This document shows positions 12,001 to 28,229 of a stretch of DNA of 64,000 nt, one piece after another. Source of the stretch: Desmodesmus armatus (Eukaryota; Chlorophyta; Chlorophyceae; Sphaeropleales; Scenedesmaceae). The position numbers and the translations under genes are program-made. Each line of letters starts with the position of its first letter. Position 1 is the first letter of the stretch. The DNA lies in the NCBI GenBank assembly GCA_007449985.2, contig VIIQ02000029.1:646001-710000 (forward strand), written 5' to 3'. Below the pieces are notes generated by a model. That model did not search any database and had not been told where the DNA came from. It saw only the letters and a program-made list of their open reading frames with translations.

Positions 12001-15000
12001 CCACTGAAGCCACTGTGCCCAATCATCCCCTCCCGCTGCTACAGCCGCTGCTGCTGCTGCTGCTGCTGTTGGTACTGCAGCCGCCGTTGCATCGAACACA
12101 CCACCACCAGCAGCAGCAGCAGCGCTGACGCCAGCTGCTGCGAGGTTGCCGCCCTTCGCTGCTTGCCCTGCCACGACAGTTAGCAGGCGGTTGAGGATAA
12201 CAGGTCCCACAAACTGCGATGCGTCGTTGAGAAGCTTGAACGGCAGGGCTGCTAGGAAGAGTGGGGCGACGGTTGAGGCACACGCTGCAAAGAGTGAGGC
12301 CTGTCGGGGCCCCTTACTCTGAAGCTGACGCTCCCAGGCTGTCCTGAACCGCACATCAATGGCGCCAACCCTACATAACAGCGGCAGAGAGCAGCAGTCA
12401 TGGACAGCCACACTATGGATACATGACAGTTGTACATTGCACCTAACATATTGTGACTTGAAGATCGAGACTTGTATGGTGTGCCTTGTAAAGCATTTGA
12501 AGACAAAAACGCAGATCTTCAAGAGTCGGCGGCACTTGTCTTTTCAAAAGCTTTTCAAGGCACAAAGTACAAGTCATTATTTACAAGCACGATATACAAG
12601 GCGCCGCCTGAGAGCGGCCCCCAGGCACCAAGGGGTTCAACACCCCTAACATCCTACCCCCCATTCCTCTCACGACCCTGCAGCTTATGACCTGGACCCC
12701 ACATTTATCTACAGTTGGGAGGCATGCAATGGTTCATCCTGTTCTGCAAAGCGCTCCTGCACTGTGAGCATCAGAGCCCTTGCGGACCAAGCAGCTCAGC
12801 CACAATAGCATCCATGTAAATATTCGTAAGGTTTGACCAAGGGGTGCATCCATGTTCACCAACACCCCCTCGTCCCTGCCAGCACGAACTGTTATGGCGT
12901 CAATGGGATCCACCCTGCACATTGCCTTTGTCAAGCAAGCTCAGTCCCCACCCTACCGATCCGCATGTGACATCCAAAACCCTAAACCGCACATGTCTGC
13001 CCTAAACCCCACCTGTCGGCAGGTGGGAGGCTCCAAATGTCCTTGTCCTGCATTGGGGTTTTGTAGCCCTTGCGTAGCAGTGGACTAGGCCAATTCAAGG
13101 TGACATCCCAAACCCTAAACCCTACACCGCACATGTCTGCCCTCAACCCCACCTGTCCGCGGGTGGGAGGCTCCAAATGTCCTTGTCCTGCAGTGGGGGT
13201 TTGTAGCCCTTGCGTATCAGTGGATTAAGCCAATTCCAGGTGAAATCCCTAACCCTAAACCCTAAACAGCACATGTCTGCCCCAAACCCCACCTGTCTGC
13301 AGGTGGAAGGCTCCATATGTCCTTGTCTTGTAACGGGGTTTTGTAGCCCTTGCGAATCAGGGGGCTGAGCCAACTGAAAGTGAGGGAGGACAGCATGCCA
13401 GCACTCCACTCCGGACATACCGGCTTAGCCTCTGAGGACCTGGCACCATTGGCTACGGCCTGCACGTAGGGTGGCAGTGCACAAGCAGTGACACTGTTGG
13501 AATATTTTTGACGCAGCATCTGAGCACAGCATGTTGTGCAAGTATTAGCACCATGTGCGGCAATGCAGCACTACACACAGCCAGCAAAAGGCATGTCCTA
13601 GCAACACACAACCAGTGCATTGGTGAAAAGCTGCTGCTGGTGCTGCGCTGCAAGCACAGCATGCCTGAGACGACTGCTAAAGCAACAGCTGGTGTCTGCG
13701 AGCAAGGCTTGACCCCTGCCAGTAAATCCTGAACCAAATGATGATCCATGCACCTTTGCAGTATGTGTGTTTCAAGACTCTGGGGGCAGGGGTTTGTAGG
13801 GCTGGGGCTAGCTGCCTGTCCACCCACCATGTATGTGTGCAGCCCCTCCTTCACCAGCTGCAGGCCGGTGTCATCCCTGTGCCAGAACAGCAGCACAAAC
13901 GCAAGGTACACCTGTAGCAATGAGCGGCAGCAGCACAAGCAGCGGGGCTCAACAGGGCTAAACCCTCAGTGGATGTTCAAGACACAGGCCAGCCAGTCAG
14001 TCGTCAGGTGCTGAAAGGGGGCAGCAAAGCACAAGAACCACACAACGAAGCCACCTGCGGCAAGCGGAGTCGCCCATTATTGAGGTCAACAAGGCAAGGA
14101 TACGCTCAGCTCAGCACTGTTGCTGGGACTGTCACTGCTGCCTTGGTGACTACAAGCCTGAACACCAAACACCACCACCTACGGGTTGGCACACATAGTG
14201 ACATACACAATTCAAACCTTGCAGTCAGCTGACACACAGCACCACTGCTTGGAGAGACACACCTGCACCACCACAAAGGCACAGTACAGCCAGAAGAAGT
14301 AGCCAAACGCGTCTGGTGCCTCTGCTTGTGACTGCTGCACCACCACAAAACGCAGCTTGACAAGTTCACTTGTGGCAACCAGCAGCAGCGGGGCACGAAC
14401 CAGCCACCTGCAAAGGCAATGGCAGCACCAGCACCAGCACCACGCGACATCAGCAACAATCGATATTCTTCTGCTTGATGTTAAGCATTTCCAGAGTGCT
14501 GCTGACTTGCCTGTTGGGTGCAGTCGCCACCATTGCCACACTGCCCTGGCATGCCACCCCCTCCCGCACCCTTGCTGCTTCACACTGCCCTGAAGATTCC
14601 TGCATAACCAACTGCCCTTCCACAAGGCCTGGGGCAACCCCGACCCACTCCATCCTCTCACCCCTCTTCCTGCCCCACTGCCCGTGCCGCTACTGCTTGT
14701 GACGCTGTGCGGCCCCTGCGCCACCCAGCGCCCACCCACCCGGCAACAATCACTCCCCAGGGCCCCTCAACACCCGGCCCACTGCCCTCATGACCCCACC
14801 CCTCTCCCCTCAAACCTCCGCCGGTTTCCCTTCACCCCTCCACCCCGGCCCCCTGTCTCACCTAACTGTCAGCTGCTTACAGTCCCCCCCCCCCCGGCCC
14901 TGCGCCACCTAGCACCCACCCACCCCGCACAAACCATTCCCTGCCCCCCCTTTCTCGACACCCCGGCCCCTTCCCTCAACACAATCCCACCCCCCTGTCT

Positions 15001-16647
15001 CACCTAGCTGTCAGCACCAGTTTGTCCTGCAGCTCCAGCACCAGAATAACAGTCAGCAGCAGGTATGACACAGCAGAGAGGGATAGACCTGCACAGGCAA
15101 CACAATACACGACACAACCGTCACATAACGCAACTGCAGGTGCATATACAAATCTTCACACTGCGTGATAGACATCACGGCGAGCATCATCCTGACCTCA
15201 TCAACACACATGATAAATGCGATATTCACGCTTCCTGTGCTGCAACCTCCACTGCAGATTCCAACAAGCATGTACTGGCTGGCACATACATGTGCCCGCT
15301 AGCAACAAGAGGCGCAACGGTGAAGCGGTCAGTATCCTTGCTGCAGCAGCAACAGTGCCAGCACACTACGTACGTAGTCCCAGGCCAGCCACCACACTCA
15401 CCCAGCCACTCATGTGGTGCAATGAAGCCAGTATCAGGCAGCGACTGCTCTGCCAATCTGGCATTAAGCTGGAACAGCGGTATGGCAGCTGCTGCCCCAG
15501 CAGCCAGCACCAGAGACGCATGTAGACCACGCAGCCAGCCCAACAGCCGAAACCTGCACACAGGCCAACAGGCAGCAACAGAAATGTGCTATCTGGGCAG
15601 CGATGCAGTTGCTGTTGGGGTGATGATGCACTTATGTCTGCAACACAGCACAGGCAGCCAGCTACTAGCTTGGGGGCCCCAAGCTTAGGTTGTGAAAGGC
15701 TTGGCTTGGTGCAATGAGAAACTGAGCTGTATCGCCAAGTGTCTTGGCCTACTGCTGCTAGTGACTGGGCGTCCCCAGCTGCTCTCTGGATACTTCGGGC
15801 ATCCCCCTGAACCTGCTGCAAATCCCGAGACACCACTATGTGTCTCAAAAGAGCCGATGGGTGGGGCTGGGTATGCGGCTGGGCAGACAATTGCTCCCAG
15901 CTGCTTTGTGCATGGCTGAGTTGCCATCAACATATGTGCAGCAGCTGCTGCTGCTCATACATAGCAGCACTGCGTGCTGTTCAGTCAACTGCCGTTCGCC
16001 AACTGTCACGGCTGTCACCGCCTGTGGCGTATAAAGGGGCACATTCTTGAAGAATGAACTGACCTGTCTGGTCTGCTGCTGTGTGTGATGCGAACAATCC
16101 AAGCCACATAGCAGAAGATGGCAAAGACATGCCCAAAGCCTGTGCAGCAGGAGAAGGAGCACATGCACAACAGCAGCAACCAGGGGAAAGCACATGTCAA
16201 GTGCTGTGCAAGCAGCAGCTGACTCAATGGGTTACCTTCAGTGCACGTTACTTGTTGTGGTCAAGCATTGTCTGCTTAAGCTTGAAGCAGCTCGGCACTG
16301 GCATCAGCTGCATGTGCAGCATGTGAGGTACTGGCTCTGCTGATGCCAGGCTGGTGGGGACCAAAGCACGGCAGGTGGCGTGATCATGACCCATGATCAA
16401 TCAGAAGTCTTGTAAACGACTGCTTATATATTCGGACACGTTTGCTGGTGCTGTGCCTCAGTAATCATGGGTGATGCTGCCATCTGCTTTGTAACCCACC
16501 TATCAGAGCCAGATCAATGAAGCAGGGCGTCCAGCGGCCCAAGTCTCCCTTAAAAGGATTTCCACTTAGCTCGTCTGGACGACATATAGTGTGAATGAAG
16601 CGTTGATCGGTGGCTTCAGCCACTGCATTCCTTAGCCACACCGACAT
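1..16647 (-). CDS. ABCC/MRP-type ABC transporter (plant ABCC1/2-like), about 33 exons, C-terminus off the left edge
   Basis: Full-length ABCC architecture read on the minus strand, start ATG at 16647. TMD0 exons lie near 16500-16647, 16064-16139, 15404-15553, 15006-15088, 14264-14407 and 13824-13911. The L0/lasso exon is 13293-13519 and TMD1 runs about 12370-10073. NBD1 (9452-7621) has Walker [10 protein letters not shown], signature ISGGQKQR and Walker [14 protein letters not shown]2 is 7206-4315. NBD2 (3331-1476) has Walker [10 protein letters not shown], signature LSAGQKQ, Walker [13 protein letters not shown] and H-loop AVAHRL. A plant-type C-terminal extension follows (830-1069, then 1-627, still open at base 1). 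The Asp-for-Glu Walker B in NBD1 is the normal ABCC asymmetry. Family members pump glutathione, glucuronide or phytochelatin conjugates into the vacuole; substrate here is inferred only. An Ala-rich insert of about 45 residues sits in TMD1 (about 12020-12180). Several introns carry duplicated exon edges. Confidence 0.95.
1038..1346 (-). repeat. Tandem duplication of an ABCC exon 5' edge and its acceptor
   Basis: The 5' end of the exon coding [10 protein letters not shown], with its acceptor, is present twice, about 143 bp apart (from 1038 and from 1181). The copy at 1038-1069 is in frame with the rest of the exon (830-1069) and has a consensus acceptor. The copy at 1181-1212 keeps the coding edge but runs into non-homologous sequence and lies in the intron, so it is a decoy exon start. 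Confidence 0.85.
2034..2067. repeat. Perfect 34-bp A/T-only palindrome in an ABCC intron
   Basis: Seventeen bases are followed directly by their exact reverse complement, all A or T, in the intron between the NBD2 Walker B exon (2117-2175) and the H-loop exon (1781-1858). The surrounding DNA is clearly GC-richer. It could extrude as a cruciform or fold as an intronic RNA hairpin. Confidence 0.9.
12971..13385 (-). repeat. Three tandem ~137-bp copies covering the 3' half of the ABCC L0 exon
   Basis: Units start near 12971, 13108 and 13246. Each holds a CCCTAAA-type tract, the sequence coding [13 protein letters not shown] and SLPPADR, and a splice donor. Only the unit at 13246-13385 is continuous with the upstream half of the exon (13293-13519). 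Its splice to 12370 restores the frame (PPADR then VGAIDVRF). The other two are exon fragments stranded in the following intron. They keep similar reading ([26 protein letters not shown]), so the duplication is fairly young. Confidence 0.85.
14560..15020. repeat. C-rich degenerate tandem repeat over an ABCC splice donor
   Basis: This intron is very C-rich on the plus strand, including a run of more than ten C near 14885. Blocks of roughly 145-165 bp recur with changes. The sequence around the donor of the exon ending at 15006 (CTGTCTCACCTAGCTGTCAG on the plus strand) recurs near 14852 with one base changed, giving a second donor-like site inside the intron. On the sense strand the tract is G-rich. 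Confidence 0.65.
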
Positions 16648-19600
16648 GGCTGTGCAAGTGCTCTCAATAGACCATCATAGTTCAAGTGTGGAAAACAACA
16701 TAGCGGAAGCAGGCTGGTCCAGCCTTGCGTTGAGTTTGATATGCACCACACAAGTGAGAGAAACTCCAACGTTTTGCTGATCGACTCGCGCTTCCGGATT
16801 GATGCTACTAGCCAGTGCACAATGCTTGACGTTCTCGATGTCTGATTTGCACCTCCTATCTCTACTCTCAAGTGCAGTGAAGTACCGGACAGGCTGTACA
16901 CTCCTCACTAGCATCTTCACTTCTTGTGTTCACCTTGAACAACCAACACTTTGAGTCGGCCAAAGTATCCAATATAGCACCCAACCACACACATACACAT
17001 GAGGCCGCCAACACATGCATAGTTGTGGCATATGGCAAAGCACACACCCAGGATGCAAACAGTAATGGCGCATGTTACCAGGCATGCTGCCAATGAGCTA
17101 GACAGACAGAGTTTTTTTACACCAACGCATGGCTGCCAGTCTGTCACTGTGCTATTTGCCTGTTGCACATGCTTGGCAAGATCTCATCACACACACTACA
17201 CTCACACTCGCTCAAGTTGGCAATGCATCAGCAGCCATGGACATGCGCCTGTGTGAGACACCCAGCAGTGCGACTAGAAGCTCTGGCAGCATCGCATGCA
17301 GTGGCTGGGGCAGTCAGTCACCTACACAAATAGTGCATCGTCACCAGCACCGCAGCTGGCACAGGAGATGCCTCAAGTGCAGCCACCTACCATACCTGGG
17401 CCAAAGTTTGGCCTCCAATGTCTGATACATGCCCAGCCATACCATGGTTGGGGTGCCCTTGCAGTAACAGGCGCAGCCCTGTCAGCGCTGACGGCTTCAC
17501 AGTGCGCGACATGCAGCCATGCACTTCCAGCCTTGGTGCTAAACCAGCTGCTTCAACTACTTGCACGCATGCAGGCTGCCAGGACTCCCAACTAAGTTGA
17601 CGCAGTGATGCAATGATGCAATGCCCGTCACGCTGCGGCGCACACCAAATGCAAACGACAAGCAGTACAACCATTGCGAGGCCGCCAGGCATCCCATGGC
17701 ATCCTGCAGGATGCCACTGAAGACAGTGCCACTGCTGCACCGTGCAGATCACAGGGGTTCAGCCCTGCTCACTACTGCTGTGTAGTGTATGTTCTCGGCA
17801 GTGACAGCTAATTGCGCACGACAGCTGCATGACCACATGCACTGTCATGGTGCAGTGTGCTCCAGAAACATTCCAGCGAGGCTCGCGGCCAGTGCAGTGT
17901 AACCATCCCAGGGCCTCCTTCACGAGCAGCCCAGCCAGTGCCAGCCACCTGGCTCCCGGCTCCCGGGCATCATACCCAAGTTGCCGACATGGAGCATGGT
18001 ACGACGCCGTACAAGTGGGCTGCCTTAGTGCTTCCTGGCTGGCTAAGTTGCAACTGCGCAAGTCCAATTTGCAGGTCCAACCTAGACCAACTACAAGATG
18101 CACCATGCGGCACCAGATACATTGCCTGTGACAGCCTGCTGCCTCCATGAGCCTGCCAGGCATTGTCAGTTGTGATGTACACGTAGTAACCCCACAGCCT
18201 CGTGTGGACTTGACAGAATTCAAAGCCCGAACTCTGTAGCAATGTGGCAGGTGAAGGCCCCTTGCAAAAAGCTACCACCACACGCGGCCAGCAGTATGCA
18301 CACAAGTCGCACAACACATGCATTGGCACTGCACTCCTGTAACAATGCACCATCCAGACGTCAACAGTGCTGCCTGCCTGCCCAGTGGGGCACAGGAGAT
18401 TGTGTTACAGGACATCCTGTCGGCCGGAGCAGGATCACCCAACTACGTCGTCACAAGGGGAGTAAGACAGACACAAGCACGCCACTCTGCCAACGCCAAC
18501 ATCCAACACTGGGCGACATAGCACCCGTGATGGCATGACTACCAACACATGGCATTGTGTGCGTGGGGGGGGGGGGGCGCTGCCGCATTGTGCTGACTAC
18601 TCTTGGCGCAGCCGACACTGTGTCCAGGCATGCCAGCCTGTGGTGCAGTGCACCACGGACCCCATGCAACCGGAGTTGTGCAGCACGCAATGCCATTTTA
18701 TCAAGAAACTCACAACACCCGCCTGCACCACAGCTGCATGCCGAGCAGTACATCTGGCGCAACACATGTTGCCTGGAAGGCAGGCACTACTGCCAAAGCT
18801 TTGCAGAAGCAGAACAACCTGGCTACAATAACGCAGCAACAGAAAGCACCAGGACAAAACACAAACAATACACAAGCAACCCTGCTGACCTCTCATTGAG
18901 TTTGACGCCAACCCTTGCTGACAGCACATCATGTGCAATGATTGCATGTGACAGCATCCGCCAACAGGTATGGCAAGCAATACACACATAACTGGTGCAA
19001 GGCTGCAGGCTGGCAGCCTTCAAATGCCTTCAAAGTTAGGCCTGGCTCACTGACTAGGGGCAGGTACCAGTGCACGCATGAGAGGCTAGGCAAGTACAAA
19101 GAAATACACAAGCTTGATTGAAGGCTCACGGCTGCTCCTCCGCTCAACTCAAGCTCTGGCATGAGTCACTGTGCGACACAATCTTCCCTCGCTGCCAAGA
19201 GCATGGCCAGCGCCATGGGTCCGCTACCTGCAAACGGCTTGGCTTGAAGCCACTCCAACACTCAGTCACTCAGCTCACTCTTAATGCAGCATGCATGGAT
19301 GCATTCAGCTTCCAACTCACAATAGTTCCATGCCGCAACGAAGGATGCAGCTAACACGGCAAACTGTCGGCGACACTGCAATCATGGGTTGAGTTCACTG
19401 CACTGGGAGGCTGTCATGATGCCAAACGAATTGACAAGCAGCAAGCTATGCCATAGCCAGTGAGCAGCATTTGCTCTAATCAAGCATTCACTCCATGCAC
19501 AGCAACAGCAGTGCTGCCAAAAAACTCAAGAGCATCACCCCATCCACTCCCAAAGCAACCGATCCAAAGCAACCGATCCAATCAATAGCCTTTGATACAG

Positions 19601-19873
19601 GGCATGTTGAAATTGCAGCGCAGCTGCACATGACAACGAAGTAGCAGCAAAGCAAAGCTGGCAAGTGCTCCTCAAGCATCACTGTCATGCGCACATTGCA
19701 AGCTGCAATCCAGCCGGCAGCATCGTCGTGCGCAACTAGCTGCCACTGCCGAGCACATACACTCCGCAGCAGTAGTGAGCCCGGCTGAACCAGTGACAAT
19801 GCTTCAGGGGGGAAAATGCTTCAGGCGGCATCGCCGCCATCATGAGACTGCAGCCGCCCACTGACCACATACC
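16648..19873. other. Intergenic: ABCC upstream region and 3' flank of the IPC synthase gene
   Basis: No protein family was recognised. Both neighbours are on the minus strand, so this should hold the 3'UTR of the sphingolipid gene and the promoter of the transporter. The nearest minus-strand TGTAA polyadenylation candidate downstream of the IPC synthase stop is at 18404-18408. Short open stretches on the minus strand (about 17390-17600 and 17820-18240) read as plausible protein for 40-80 codons. I could not link them with splice sites or match them to a family, so they are not called. A G12 run lies at about 18567. Confidence 0.5.
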
Positions 19874-22693
19874 CTACGGGCTGCCACTCTCTCTGCTCAG
19901 CGAGCTGCTTGAGCTTCCAGCACTGCTGTTGCTGCCAGCCCTTCTGTGACCCATGAGACCAGGATGCCACATTGCACCCAGCCGACTGGGACTTGGCGCA
20001 AGGACCAACTCAGCAGATGTGGCAGGGTCTGCTGCCGTGGGTGCGCGGGCTGACAGCGAAAGAGGAGCCTTCCAAGTAGTTGAACTTCCAAAATCGATGA
20101 TGGTATCGCCATCTGAACCCACCAGCTGCTCAGATGGTTGCACGCCTGTCTTGCATGACAATTTGGTTGGCCACGTACTGCCAGCGCTGCAGCTGCACAC
20201 GTCACTGCCAGCAAGCGACGGGTCCAGCACCAGATTGTAACCAGGGTGGCTGAAGACGCCTGGTGAACTGTTTTCCACCGCAGACTGCCGCTGCTGCTGC
20301 TGGTTCCAGTACATATTGAGGCAGCAGTACGCCAGCGGGACAACGTACCAAGCAATCACCACATCAACCGTGTAGTGCTTGCGAGCAGAGATGATCAGCA
20401 GCGCCAGCACTGCTGCTGCTGTCCATGCCAGAGCCTTGATGACACGACGGCCACCGTAGTGCTGGTAGCTCAACACACCTGCACAGCAGGAGAAGCACAC
20501 GCAGGGGTGACGAACAGACACTGTCTAACTACCTTTCAACATGCCTTGCATGGAATTCAACTTCAAGTTGAATTCTGGAAGAGTCCTGGATTTTCTTCTG
20601 CCATGCCTCACTGCATCTACCGCCAGCAGAGTAGCCTTTACTGCTGCCAGCCGACGCCATGCAGAGCTCTTGCGATCTTGCATGCTGCATTGATGCTATT
20701 CATCACTGACTAGTACTGCCATGATGGTGCAGTAGGCTCCTGTCACGTACCCATGAGGATGAAAGTCATGTGGCTGCTGAAGATAAGGTCGCCGCAGCTG
20801 TGGCCAAGCTGTCGACCCACATCCACCACAACATGCTGCCACCAGTGGACTGCAGGGGACCTGGGAGGGCAGCAGCACACAACTCATGTGTCAACAACAG
20901 GAGCACATCAGCAGCTGCACCAGCTGGAAGCTATTTCTGCACTGCTGTTGCCGTTGAGTCAAAGTTGCACTTTGCTGTGCCCAGTGGCCACTGACTCTAG
21001 TCACATCCTTGACTGCGTGCAGCGTGCAGCTGATTTCAGGTTCTGGTGTGTAAGACACTCAAGCTTGATGACAGCCGATACAATGTGTGTCGTGTGCCAG
21101 CCGCAGCACAGCACAACCGAAAGGCTCCACATGCGATGCGGATACTATCATGATGCCCACTACTGCCAGCCGGGCTGGCTGTTACCGTTACTGTTACATG
21201 GTCACTTACCGGTGTGCTGTGGCTGTCCCTGGCCTGCAGTGTGGCGCTGGCCCTGGCAGCTGCGTCGATGTGAAGCTCAGTATGCGCAAGCTCTGGCACA
21301 CTGCAGTCGCACAACCACAGCATAGAGCGTCACTATCATGGACTGCGTGTGTAGCTGACACATATTCCCCACTACGTGCCTCAAACCTTAAACTGGGTCT
21401 CTGTCTCTGTCACCAGCGCCAACTCTACCACACTCTCTTCTCCCCCTAGTCCGGAATGGGGACAATCACAAGTGATAGTTTCACTTGAAGCCACCACTGA
21501 CTCAAGGCTTGCGTGCCGCCTCCAGGTATTCAAAACCACATGCTGCTGAGCAGCAGGCTTGAGCAGGATTCACTGCATGTCATGCATTGGCAATGCATGC
21601 ATGCAATGTATGTATACAGCCTGTGTCTCCAACAGCAAGTACTCACCCACTAGCACCGTCAGCAGCCGTGTCCACAGCACCACGCAGGAGAACGTGCGCG
21701 GCAGGATGAGAGGCACGAAGGTCCATAGGATGAAGCTGACAAACAGTCCAGTGAACAGCGCCTCACTCAGCCAGCGCCACTCAGTCGGCAGCTCCTGCAC
21801 ACACATCAGACACCAGGCACACCCTTGCGAGACGATTTTTCAACTGTCAGCAGGATCATCCTACGATACAGTATCGATTGCCATCAAGCTAAGTGTCTTA
21901 TGCACACTCGCACGGCGATTGCCAACTGCAGTGCAGTCCCAGGGGGGTCCCAGTGCTGGATCAGGCATACGCTCAAACTGTCTCACACATGGTCACACTA
22001 CTAGCTATAGCAGTACTATGAAGTGCGCAGTCTGCTGCTGGCAGCTGTGTGCTGCGATAGCATAGAGCCTTGCCGGGGTGCTGTGAAGCAGAGCAAACAT
22101 TTCGCCTTGATGCCTGTCCCCATTTGCAGCCAAAATTTCTAGTGACCTTCCATTACCCTGACTGCTGCCAAGCAGCACATCAAGGGTGTCATTTCTGATG
22201 CTGCTGAACAGGCACTTCAGTCCTCCCCTTCAGCCATCAGCTACCACACATGCGACACATCCAATGCATGACCATCAGCTACTGTGGATGAGCTGCAACA
22301 CACCCCACCCCCAGGGCAGCTGCGACTCACCGGTATAACTGCAAAGCCCAGGTCATGCAAATGCCCAGGTCTGTGCATTCTGTAGGCCAGCTGTGTGAAG
22401 ATGCCATGGACATACTGAAACAGTAAGCAAGCCAGGATGATGTGCCAGCGTGTGCGCAGCAGCCCCAACTGCAGGGCAGCACATGAAGGGGAGGGAGATG
22501 CTGAGCAACAGGCCGACTGTACAGCACAAATTCTGAGGACCTCTGGACCATGATATAATATTGAGTTCCAATGCACGAAGTCCCCAGCAGCAGCAACCAA
22601 CTGCACAATGGGGGTTGCAACTGCTTTGTGTTGTGCACAGCGGCATACCTCATTCCGCACGCCTTGAAGCTGCCTTGGAGACTGCGGTGACAT
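19874..22693 (-). CDS. Inositol phosphorylceramide synthase (phosphatidylinositol:ceramide inositolphosphotransferase)
   Basis: Transfers the phosphoinositol head group to ceramide in the Golgi, giving inositol phosphorylceramide. Six exons, 378 residues, phases consistent: 22649-22693, 22331-22468, 21647-21794, 21210-21300, 20751-20860, 19874-20478. The protein follows the plant IPCS/sphingomyelin synthase fold. An N-terminal membrane segment contains YVHGIFTQLAYRMHRPG, followed by LWTFVPLILPRTF and the conserved FTSTQLPGPAPHC. The catalytic motifs are CGDLIFSSHMTF and ISARKHYTVDVVIAWY, whose two His and one Asp form the lipid phosphatase-like triad. The Ser-rich C-terminal tail of about 110 residues is lineage-specific and probably cytosolic. 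I chose the ATG at 22693 because it opens a short 15-residue exon with a good donor. Typical plant members are about 300 residues, so this one is longer only in the tail. Confidence 0.93.
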
Positions 22694-22960
22694 TTCTGTG
22701 ATGCCGAGCAAAGGAGGTCGCCGTGGCCGAGGCACTTTCCCACCAAAATGCCGCCCGAGCAGAACGAGGGAAGCAGACGAGCGTTAGCTACCGACCGCCT
22801 CGCCAAGCTGGAACTTACGCTAGACACGCATTCTGCTAGAAATGTAAGTTCTGCGCCTTACTCAAGATACTGACAGACGCCTTACTCAAGACGCATGTTA
22901 CGTTGACCGATCACTAATGCTGACGTAACTCGTGAAGAAGGAGTGGACGGGGATTAGCAG
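22694..22960 (-). promoter_or_regulatory. Upstream region of the IPC synthase gene
   Basis: Directly upstream of the start codon. A 14-bp direct repeat, CGCCTTACTCAAGA, occurs at 22854-22867 and 22878-22891, spaced 24 bp start to start. A TGACGTAA bZIP-like site starts at about 22921. No TATA box was recognised. Function is inferred from position only. Confidence 0.4.

Positions 22961-28229
<5,269 letters not shown>

Noticed and set aside
12624..12642. AGGGG-TTCAACA-CCCCT hairpin resembling a tRNA T-arm
   Set aside because: No D-arm, anticodon arm or acceptor stem could be placed around it, and it lies inside an ABC transporter intron.
17387..18353. Minus-strand open segments with protein-like stretches
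   Set aside because: No matching splice phases, no start context and no recognised family; more likely 3'UTR or intergenic sequence.
20753..21325. Plus-strand ORF of 190 codons
   Set aside because: Antisense to IPC synthase exons 4 and 5 with their conserved STQLPGP and CGDLIFSSHM motifs.
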